33,801 nt of DNA from Chlamydiota bacterium (GTDB lineage: Bacteria > Chlamydiota > Chlamydiia > Chlamydiales > JABDDJ01), in NCBI GenBank assembly GCA_013287645.1, contig JABDDJ010000026.1, positions 1 through 33,801 on the forward strand, read 5' to 3'. Below the pieces are notes generated by a model. It made no database searches. It had not been told where the DNA came from and saw only the letters and a list, made by a program, of their open reading frames with translations. The position numbers were made by a program, and so were the translations under genes. Position 1 is the stretch's first letter. Each line of letters begins with the position of its first letter. This document shows positions 8,094 to 18,600 of the stretch, one piece after another.

Positions 8094-8789
8094 TTAAAAG
8101 TAACTTTTAGCGAATTCTAGACCTAGACCTATGGATTCTTTTGTGATCCTGTCATCAAAATAATCTTTTGAAAAAGAATAGATTTCGGAACGGATTGCTA
8201 CAAATAGAGTAAAGAGATAAGGATGGAAATCTGTTTGGCCTAGGTATTCAAAGTCTTTAATTTGAGTAACTTGAGTCCTACGGTGCATCAAAGGTACTGA
8301 TAAAGTCATCACAACAGTATCACTCTCTGGCACCTTAAACTGTTGTGTATAAGATAGAGTATTATTTTCAACGTTTAATAGGGGTGTGCCCTCTACAGAG
8401 TATAGGGTTCCACTACCAGAGATATCCATCATTTTAGCAAAATAATTTTTTACCATTCCCAGAGGCTTTCCCTGGCTATCAAATACCTCAAAATCAACCG
8501 TATCAATGCTTCTTGGTAAAAAAGTCCTAGCATAAGCAACCAATTTTTTCTCCGCATCTTTCAAAATAAAGATATATTCGTATCCAACTTGTTCTTCTGT
8601 TTGTACAAAACGTAGATGCTTCTGTAGATAACCGACTGTAGTGTCACCCTCTTGAATCTCTAATTCATTATCGAAGGAAACAAAAGGTGAATAACTGTGA
8701 TCTACAATTTTACACTCTGAAATTCTATCAATGGAATAGAGTGAACTGAAGGAAAACAGAATAATTAGTAGTAAAACAAGCTTTTTCAT
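8094..8789 (-). CDS. Secreted hypothetical protein, possible LURP-one/tubby-like fold
   Basis: A 231-residue protein with a clear signal peptide (MKK, hydrophobic core to about residue 17, cut near LYSIDR). The mature part is beta-rich, with repeated short strand-turn-strand pieces such as FEVFDSQGKPLGMVK and GTLYSVEGTPLLNVEN. It ends in a hydrophobic helix (PYLFTLFVAIRSEI), an order reminiscent of LURP-one-related/scramblase-like domains. That assignment is tentative; no catalytic residue can be named. It has its own strong promoter at 8815-8843 and is followed by the palindrome at 7975-8068. It lies next to the hypothetical gene at 8856 and the giant gene, but no functional link is shown. 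Confidence 0.7.
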   Translation of the reverse strand: MKKLVLLLIILFSFSSLYSIDRISECKIVDHSYSPFVSFDNELEIQEGDTTVGYLQKHLRFVQTEEQVGYEYIFILKDAEKKLVAYARTFLPRSIDTVDFEVFDSQGKPLGMVKNYFAKMMDISGSGTLYSVEGTPLLNVENNTLSYTQQFKVPESDTVVMTLSVPLMHRRTQVTQIKDFEYLGQTDFHPYLFTLFVAIRSEIYSFSKDYFDDRITKESIGLGLEFAKSYF

Positions 8790-8814
8790 CTTAAACTCTT
8801 AATAATTTCTTTAA

Positions 8815-8843
8815 ATTATACAAATAAATTATTTAAAAGTCAA
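8815..8843 (-). promoter_or_regulatory. Strong sigma-70-type promoter for the gene at 8094-8789
   Basis: Read on the minus strand, TTGACT (8838-8843) and a perfect TATAAT (8815-8820) are separated by 17 bp, 25 bases upstream of the ATG. It is the best consensus promoter seen in the window. Confidence 0.8.
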
Positions 8844-8855
8844 GATTATTTTTAA

Positions 8856-9551
8856 TTATTTTTTTAATGAGTCTTGTATTAAATCTATTTCCTCATTTGT
8901 GTTTTTCATTAGTAATTCCATATTACGATCATTTGGATGGTCCAACTTATGAATTTCGTAAGCTTCTTTATAGCATTTTCGTGCTAAAGAACATAATGCT
9001 TCTATTATATCTCGATTTTCTTCTTTACTCTCATTTTGTAATTTTTTAGCATCCTCTAAATATCTACTTCCGAGCTGAGATTTAGCGAAGTACTGATCAG
9101 TTCTTTCATGAAGTTCATTTTCTTTTTTTGAAACAGTCTTATCAGCAGGCATCATTTCGAGAGTGTCGGCTAAATTCATCGCTACCTTTCCAGCGGCACG
9201 CGCAGTTGTTGTTGGAATTGAGGCAAATTTATCTCCTGATTTATAACTGCCTAAAAAAAACCCAATAATACTGCCTGGAACCCGCGGAATCTGTAATAAT
9301 AAAGCTAGTACAGAACAAAGATTGGAAGCTCTTCTTAAGGCAAACGCTCCGGTAAATTTTAGACCGTCAGAGGCGAATTTATAAGTTGTTTTGGCGCTTT
9401 GAATAGCTCCTGCTTTAGACTTTTTGAGGACGACTTCCTTAGGAGGAAGTTTGACTTCAGGAAGGATTGATTTTAGTGTCTTAGCAGTCTCGGTAATGGA
9501 TTCTGTAATTTTGCTTACTGAGGCTGATAATCTTGAGCCAATTTCATCCAT
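8856..9551 (-). CDS. Hypothetical protein with central hydrophobic segment, possible secreted effector
   Basis: 231 residues, family not recognised. The first 40 residues are Ser/Thr-rich and lack a classical signal peptide. Residues about 70-105 form a hydrophobic, glycine-containing stretch (LCSVLALLLQIPRVPGSIIGFFLGS) that could insert into or bind a membrane. The last 90 residues are charged and helical (coiled-coil-like, with a TPR-like ALCSLARKCYKEAYEIHK piece). This layout is compatible with a type III-secreted membrane protein but does not prove it. The ATG follows AGGGGAA 4 bases upstream. It is divergent from the giant gene, sharing a 92 bp AT-rich control region. Confidence 0.7.
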   Translation of the reverse strand: MDEIGSRLSASVSKITESITETAKTLKSILPEVKLPPKEVVLKKSKAGAIQSAKTTYKFASDGLKFTGAFALRRASNLCSVLALLLQIPRVPGSIIGFFLGSYKSGDKFASIPTTTARAAGKVAMNLADTLEMMPADKTVSKKENELHERTDQYFAKSQLGSRYLEDAKKLQNESKEENRDIIEALCSLARKCYKEAYEIHKLDHPNDRNMELLMKNTNEEIDLIQDSLKK

Positions 9552-9578
9552 ACTATTCCCCTAAACATATCTAATATA

Positions 9579-9607
9579 ATTATATTTTTAAATTAATTAT
9601 TTATAAA
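9579..9607 (-). promoter_or_regulatory. Candidate promoter in the divergent region before the giant gene
   Basis: On the minus strand TTTATA (9602-9607) and TATAAT (9579-9584) are 17 bp apart, driving the gene at 8856-9551. For the opposite direction, a TATACT at 9612-9617 lies 26 bases before the giant gene's ATG, without a convincing -35. The whole interval 9552-9643 is extremely AT-rich, which makes chance matches likely. Confidence 0.45.
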
Positions 9608-9643
9608 CTATTATACTAATAGGAACTTTATTTCGGTTTACAT

Positions 9644-12600
9644 ATGAGTAATGATATAAACTACTTTGCAAATAGTTTTGATAGTAACACTGATAAAACG
9701 ATTAGTTTTACAGTAGTGGCAAGCAAAGACATTAGTGAAAAGGATCTTAAAGCTTTAGTCTCTCACATAATAACAAATGAAGAGTCAGCAGAAGTTAATG
9801 AAGTTACTATATCTAAAAAAGGCAATGACTTTACCTATAAAATTGGGGAAAAGGAAGAGACTATCACTCTAGGTACAGCTAATGCAACATGGAAGGTAAT
9901 GCTTCTTAAAAAACCTGAAGAGTCAAAATCTAAAACGCTTAGTTGGAGTGCTTTACATCAAAAACTCGTATCAAGCTGGCCAGTAGATGTCCCTCTCCTA
10001 GGTTTTGTAACTAAATACGCATTGAGTCCTATTATTACGACTTGGCGGTTTCTGTCTCAGCCTTCGGAAAAGGAGCGTTCAGCTTCTCGCTTAAATAAAT
10101 TAATTGACTCCTTTGAACCTTCAAATCCGAAAGAGTTTAGACATCTGCTTAAAAGACGATTAGATCTGTTTTACAGAGCGAATATTCATGATGAAACGAC
10201 GGTACAACTTCACCAAGCTGTCACTATTAGTAAAGACATTGAAGAGGGAAAGGAAACTCCTGCCACTCTAACATCTAAACTCAACGAAGCAATCCAAAAT
10301 AGGCAAGAAGGTCCAGTTTTGAATTTAGCTACTGGATATTATAGTAATGAGGGAGTTTTTACTCCTATACTTTCAACATTTAGTATAGAAAGCGACAACA
10401 CATTGATTTTACGTCAAACTCGGTTTGCGAGAGATGAGGACGATCAAACTCAGCCTGAAAAGATTTATACTTTTGACCTTACTAAAGAGAATAACTTCGG
10501 GAGATTATTTACAGAGCTGCTAGAAAAGCAGAGAGACCCTGCAACACTAGGTACGCCTGCATATTCCAAAAAACAGAAAAAATTATTGAATACTCTTCTG
10601 ATTGCTCAAAAAGATGAGTCTACCCCTATTGGCAGTCCGAGTACGCTATCTCAACATATTGAAATGGATAAGCTTATGAAAGATTGCGGCTGTACTTCCA
10701 TTGAGACGAATAAAAAGAGTGTTGCAGACGGATGGGAGCTGCTATTTGAACATACTTCTAAATCTACAACAAAAGAAGAACTGACAAGTGAAAAAATTCA
10801 ATACTCCTTTGCTTTGGTCAATGAAGAGCTTTCATTACTTGAAAAAGGTTTAGAAGAGCTTCCTCCTGATGAAAGGAAAAAGTGTCTTGAAGAGTTAGGC
10901 TCTCGCGTTAAAGAGTTGGAAAAAAGAGTAAACCGATACTTTGTCAATGAGAAAGCTTTCTCCCATATACTGCGTGAAGGGGGCTGCTTCAAAGAGTTTT
11001 CTGAACGTCTCCAAGCCATGCAAGAAAAATGCAAAATGGACTTAATTCAACAAAAACAAAAGACAGATCAAGCACTAACAGAAGGTATTATCGTTAAACC
11101 CAATAAGCCGCTTCCCGCTGTTCCTGTTGCAGAAATGAAACCCGTTTCCGATATAGTTAAGTTAGAACAGACTCCACGAGCAGTTGAAGCTAATTTTGAA
11201 AAACTCCAATCCCTGGAGAATGCTTTTAATTCCAATAATGTAGAAGCATCTTTAAAGCTATTTCAAGAGCTTAATTCAGTTGTTGACAGTTATGTCGCTG
11301 AAAAACGTTTCACAGATGCTATTGAACTCTCTAACGCTATCTTGAATAAGTTACCCATTCCTGCCACGAGTAATTCAAATCCAAATAACTTCTGGCATAA
11401 TTTGAATTGGGAACAGCTCGACAACTGGGGCAAGGCTATTGATGATGTGACAAAGTATCAGTGGGAATCTTCACTCCATCTTCATCAGCAATATATGCAT
11501 CCTGAACAGCTCATCAACCAGATGAACGCACGTGCTGTACTAGTTAGAATCGCTCGTGCAAAAAGTCAGCTGGCCAAAGCAAAGGTACATGAAAAATTTC
11601 CAAATATAGCGAATGAAGATATTTATCAAGTTGTGAGTAACTTTGCTCTCCATCAGAATTATAATATGATAAGGCTAAACCTAACTTACGAAGAAGCTGC
11701 CGCTATCCTCTTCGATGGCTATCAGACTGATTTTAAGCAATTCACCGATCTTCTTCAGTTGCATCCTTATTATCGTCTGGCAGGGGATCCGTTCTTAGAA
11801 AATAAAGCCCTTCAAATTCAAAATTACTTAACTTCTGTTGCACCTGATGGAGGAAATGCAATTAAAGATCCAAAAATAATGCGATTAGACGCCAACATAG
11901 ATGTTCCCGAAGGTATGACGCCGCACATGACATATCATTATCGCTCAGACTTTGACTATCGATGCGCATTAAATACTATTTACAGTATGTACCAAAAAGA
12001 ATTGGACTTTAATAAGAATTTGCCTGCTTTTTATTGTCCTCAAAATACCAAAAAATCCCTTAAACCTGCAGAAATCACTACTCTTCAACGTCATACCACG
12101 ATGATTCAATCGATGTTGAATCCAGACTATTCTATTGGAGTAGCCTTTTCTAGCGCGGGCTTAGGGGCTCTGGCTGTTGTTAATTTCCTTACAAATATCG
12201 AAGCTGAAGCAGAAAAACTTGCCAAAATTCCTAGCGAACGCAAAGAAATCATGACTCAAATGGCTACGCAAATGATGAAAAAAGATTTAGACAGTATGGG
12301 ACGCTTAGAGCTTGATGTCGATTCCTACGTAATAGAGAAAGAGCCTGTTATTTCTATTGTTGATAAAAATACACCCTCAAAGAAACTCCACTATTTTCCA
12401 TGGGGAAGAGGCCTCCCAGAGCAAGTAAAAAGTAAATTTGAATTTCAAGAGGATTATAAAGCTGCAAATCCCTTAGCAGGGGATATTCCTTCAGAATGGA
12501 TCGATAGCACGATGGGCGTTAGAGACAGAGAAAATCTCGCCAGTCCAAATGTTCCCCTTATTGAAGATCGAACAATTTATACAGAAAAAGGCCATTTAGA

Positions 12601-15600
12601 CCGCTGCATCCATGATATTGAAGGGAATGTTGTGAATGAATGGTTATTGCGTACGCTTGAAGTAAGAGCGGATGATCCAGGATCAGATAATAAATATCTC
12701 AACTCGTCACTCATTGAAGCGTTTGATTTAATGAGGGCAAAGCCTGAACTTTTAGATGATGAGCGAGTTCAAAGACGATTAGAGATGATTATAACACGGC
12801 CCTATCTTCTGCAAACTCTGCTCCGCTCTAACCCCGCCTATATAGAAAGCTTTGCTAAAGACCTCCAGAAGCTTATTTATACCAAAATAAGCTTAAAAAG
12901 AGAACAATCAGCACTATTTTTAATGCATATTGGAGAGATGTTATACCTGCATGCAGATGCTGCCTCTAAATCCTTAGGGCCACTAGATCCTTACAAAACA
13001 CTTTCTCCCTATGATAACCATGAAATAGTACCCCTGCAGGCTCAGCTAAAGCGGATTGCTAACTCTATGCCTCGCTATGATACAAAATATGGAGAGGCAC
13101 AAATACCAGGCCTGACGACTATTAAAACTTGGGAAAAAGATGCTACAAAAGATCAAATTTCCATTCAGTTAGCTCTTTTAGATCACTTTATCAGTTCGCA
13201 TCCAAATATCACGCTAGATACTATTAAGACCATTCCTACAGAAGATTTAGCTCGATTGATTGAGACAGCACCTTTGTTACAGTATGCTTGTCATATCCGT
13301 GGACTTCCCGTACATAATTTAAAAATGATAGAAATCCTTGAACATCAGATCTATCCTTTGATACTAAAAGCGGTCCAGGAAGACTCTAAACTCAAAAATG
13401 CACTGCTTAATGAGCTTCTTATCAAGAAAGGCGAAACTCCTCCTGAACCAGAGTGGATAGATAGTATGAAAAGAGGAGGAGAATGGACTGTTAGTAAAAA
13501 TGATCCTTCTTGCTTCATCAACGGTGCCTATTCCATTCAATTACGCACTAATACAGTTACTTTAAATAATAAAATAATCAGACAAGATTCCTCAAAGGCT
13601 GAAATTCCCCCTTCGATAAGAAATGAGTCTACTCTCTATCAAAAGTTCTTTGATCATGAATCTATTATTGCTAATTTATCTGCCGGAGATAAGCCTGGAG
13701 AATGGAATTTTGAATTTAAAAAGGGCAAGAATAATTATCGCATTAGCTATGACTTCCACACAAAGTCTCTAGTACTCGCTCAGAAAATCAAAACCGGTGA
13801 AAATAGCTCTGAATGGTTTCGATTCTTTCAGCCCCATCAAGAACAACAAACTTCTGGAACTACCTATCTCATTCAAGAAAATGGACTCTGGATGAGTTCC
13901 ACTAATCCTAAAAATGCCGTTTGTATCATTCCTACAAATGATACATCCAAATCAAACCTCATTTTAAAAGCAAATCTTGATGATAAAGGACGAGTATCAA
14001 AATTAACTTCACCTGATGGTCGTATTGTCTGTCATCCGGAAGAAAAAGAGTCATTTATTACAGCTACACACCCCAATCAGATCCTCTATCTCAGAAAGCC
14101 TCAAGACTCTGAAGTGAGCGAAATACGGTTTTTAGATGTTGGTCTACATCTTATTAAAAATGAAAAAGGAATTTGGGAATGTCAAGACCGTTTAAAAGGA
14201 GCTCAATGGCTGCCTCAAGATCAAGCTAAACTTCAAGTTAGCAATTCGTGCTCAAAAAGTGTTCAGGCCATCCAAGCGACCCTTGAAGAGACTTTGCAGC
14301 AAAATTCCATTCTTTTGACAAAAGGCAAAGAACAAACTCTTCTCATATGGCCTCATCAACTTGCCCAAAATGAGGCCGGAGATACTACTCTTGAACATGA
14401 TCCTTCTTTAATTGCTAAACCTGGCATTGTCCTTACCATTAACGAAGAGGGAAAGGTCGCTACCTCTGCTGCGGGCTGCCTCTACCTTTCTTACCTTTAC
14501 GCTAATCAAGGGGACTATAAATTAGCTGTAAATTATCTAGAAAAGGCAAAAGCTAGCCGGCTTGAATCTGCTGATGATCTCCACGCCTTTACCCTAGTTT
14601 CCAACTATCTTCGTATGCTTACACCTAATGGAAAACGCGGTTTAGCCTTTCAGATTAAAGCCGAAAGCGCTTTAGTCAGTATTGAAAAACAGCAGTTAGG
14701 CCGCTACCAATATGACCCTGATAAATGGGGCCCTTACTTTGGACAAGTCCAACGCTTCTGCGACCTATATGAGGCTTTCGAAAAAAGAGGTGGCTCAAAA
14801 GATATTGAATCCTACCTAACTCTTAACGCACAAGAAGTGGAAGAGCTTAATACTCTAAACAAAGAGGGCATGCGCTTTTACCTGGATGTGTTTAAAGCAT
14901 CTCATATAAAAAAAGAAAGTCCTGTTCCAGAGCTGGCCATACAAGCATTAAAACCCGATGACTTAAAAACTGATTTTATTGCAACACTGGTTGCCATGGC
15001 CAATAAATCCAAAAATAAACTTTCAGACGCTGAATTACTGAATCCACAGCCATTAACAAGTGAATTTATTTTAAGAAACTTTATCACTTACTATAATAAA
15101 ATTTGTAAAAATGAATTTCATCTAGAACAGCTAAAATTCTTACTTAGACCTCTGGAAGATCAATCATCCATGTCTTTAAATCCACAAGAGCTGCAACTTG
15201 TTGCAATGGCTGATCAGGCTCGTCGTCTACTCATTCAATCCGCCTATATTCTTAAAGACTCTCCAAGAAGGAATGATTTATGTATTGAAAAAGAATCAGT
15301 ACTAGCCTTTGACGAACTTAATTTACTACCTAATCCCGAAACTGGAAAAGTTAAGAAAGCTTATGAATACTTGGGCTTAGTACTAAATGGTTTGAAGGTT
15401 ACCTATCAAGAGAGATCACTAGATAATTTAGAAGCCAATATTCAAGATGCAATCTATCCCAGTGAGAAAGCAACTCAATTACTAGACAATTTTAAAAGAC
15501 CTCTTGAACTAATGCTGGGAGAAGCGAATAAAAAAGAAAAATATATAAGCCTGGCTGGAGTTGCTTTAGCAAAACCAAAAGCTAAAAAAGAAACTAAAGG

Positions 15601-18600
15601 AAAATATTTAATCGATCAAGAAGCTCTAAAAAAAGGTTTTGAGAATGCTAAAACTGAAGGCATCCTCACAGACCTGGAAATAAGCATGATTGAATCCGCC
15701 ATTGACAAGGAAATATCAGAAACAACTGAACTAGAATTGCTTTTAAAAGTCCTTCAAAGTGAATCTAAGATCTCTTTTGTAGATCATCGAAGAGAAAAAG
15801 AGTTAAAAAATCGCATTAATATCTTAGAACAAAAATTAGTTAATGAATTGGATAACCCTCCTTCCTATGCACCTTTAGATACTACGACCACAGATGTTAA
15901 ATTTGATTTTTATAGCGACGCTTACTTTATAGAACCCACTAAAGAAAGAACCGAAAAATTGGAATCATTATCTCTCCAACTCCAAAATATTTTTAATGAA
16001 GATATTGAAAACATCCCCGCAATGGAAAAACAAGAAAATGCTGAAATAAGAGCGGGAATAAACCTTGCTAAGGAAAATCTCATCCAGCAGGTACAAAATT
16101 CACGTAGTTTAGAACCTGAAAGAGTAGAGCCTTTAAAAAAATACCTTGAAATTGAAATTCAAATTAGATCAAGGGAGAGAGATAGCGCACGGCAAGAGAT
16201 CATAAACTGGGCCAAGAATAGCAGAGACCCAAAACTCGTTGCCATGATCAAAGACCCCTCCTTCTATAGTGATCAGGATATAGTAGATTACGTCTTAGAC
16301 TGCTACCAAATGCAACAATTGCAAGGTTCTGAAAAAGCTGCCGTGAATCAAATAGGTGATACGATTACCCGTTTTCTCATTCTTGCCACTGCAGTTCAAC
16401 AGATGGAGAGCGCTTTAAGCATTGCCAAAAGCCTAGATCCAAGCAAGACAATTGAATGGAATGAAAACTCCGCTCTAATATACCAAACCCTTACCCGCGG
16501 CTTAGACACTAACCGCTACACAGAGAAAGCAGAACGCTTTTCTAGAAAATACCTTGTTGCAGAATACCGTACAGGAAGAATTTTAAGACCAGGTCAAATA
16601 CTCTATATAGAAGCCTTTAATAAGAATCCCACTCTGTGGGGAAGCCTCCGCCCGGGCCTTGGAAAGACCTCCTACATTATGCCTATCGTAGCAAATCTGC
16701 TAGTTGAAAATGGCTTCCTGCCAATCCTTCTAGCACCCTCTGCACTCCAGGACATGAATCTTGCTGACTTTGACAGAACAACCCGTACTCTTTATGGACA
16801 GGGTGCTGAGCCTTGGAAATTCCCCTCAGAAACAATCCCCTCTGCAGGTTGGCTGGCAAATATCTACTACGAGCTCTTACAGACACGCTCTGAACGCGAA
16901 TATTTTGTAACAACAGTTGATACTCTAGCCAATATTAAAAACTCTGCTGTCATGCTAGCTGCACAGCGTAGTAAATTGGTCGAAAAAATCAACGAATCAG
17001 GAAAATCTCCAAGCGTTGAACAAAAGATGGCCCTAACAGAAATTGAAAAAAAATTGTATTGGCTTAATAAAATAGAACTCCTTCTCGATGGAAAAAATAA
17101 AGCAGTCAGTCCCAGTTTCTTTGGCGATGAGGTTGACTCCATATTGAGCATTTCAAAAGAGATCAATAAAGCATCAAGTGATAAAGTCCCTGTAAATACC
17201 ATTGCAAGAACTACTATCAAATCCACCTTTGATGTCATTCTTAATAATCCTGAACTAGAAAAATTCAAAAACGTATTACTTCAAGGCATCCAAGCTGGAT
17301 CAACACAAGAAATTAAATCCCACCTTCCCGAGGTTGCAAAAGCATTACTTAAAAATCCAGATTTCCGCGCCGCAATCCAAGCCGGACAAAAAGATCAGAT
17401 TCTCGACTCAATTAACGAAAAAGAAATGATCGAATTTCTTTGCGGACAACGCGATGAATTGCCCACAGGCTTACCCGCTTGGGATCCTGACGCTAAAACA
17501 AATGATCCAAACAAATACCAACAACAGTGCACCATTGCGGCTGCGAAACGGTTTATCTCCCTTACTCTGCCTAGCATATCCCAACAAGATCCTGGAGATC
17601 GATTCGGCTTTAGCAATTCTGTCGAAGGACTCATTGTTCCCAAAGATAAAAAAGATGAACCTCCTGGAACTCGCTTCGGAGATGAATATGAGCTGATCGG
17701 ATATCAATATCTCGGGTACTTACAAGCCTTTAAATGCCAAAGTACCTCCTCAAAAGATCCTAAAAATCCCGATGCTCTGCTCACCTCCACCGAGTTCTTT
17801 GTCAAAGCTGTCGCTACACTTCAAGAGCAACAGCCTGAACTCTACCAAGAACTTGTACAAGATGCTGAAAAATTAGCAAATAGATCACCCCTTTCTCGCA
17901 TAGAAATCGCCCAAGAACTCATCCAACAACCGTCACTATACAACCATCGCCTCAAAATTTTAGAAGATATTGTCTGGCCTGGAGGATATATCAGCCGTTA
18001 TAAAGAACAAATTGCCCTCTCTGTCCAATCTGTTGTAAACGGTAGAAATGTAGGCGGTGTCACTGGAACCCTCAATCCTTATGCTCTCCCTAACTATGAC
18101 CCCAAAGCGAAAAGTGAAGGCTCTTCCCGTGAAGTTGAAGCGGAGACCTTCTTACAAATGGGTGTTAACCATCCTGCAGGCTTTGATCTAAAAGTGGGCA
18201 GTTTTAATGAAACTAGTATCATGGATTACTTCAATGTACTGCTTCATCAACACGACTGCAAAGCCATCATCAATGAAGGCGGCTATGGAATGGAGGGATT
18301 AACAACCTTAGAGTGGGCAAGAAGCCTTCAAAAATTAGAAAATGGCAAAGACCGCTCCTTCTTGATCATTATTCCTAATGCAGAAGGACAACGCAAAATT
18401 CATCTACTAAAACCTGGAAAAGAGCCTATTGAATTTTCAGGAAAAACCCTTCCACCTAAGTGTGTCTGCCTATTTGCACCTCAAGATACGCGTGGAACGG
18501 ATGTGCCCATCCCCCCAGGCCGTACTCACTACTTCCCAAGCAGAATGGCAAACCTCCAAGAAATGGGACAGTCTATCTGGCGCGGACGTGGCACCGGTGG

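Noticed and set aside
16867-17268. A 133-codon frame antisense to the giant gene
   Set aside because: Lies opposite the P-loop to DEVD region, whose plus-strand frame carries recognisable motifs.
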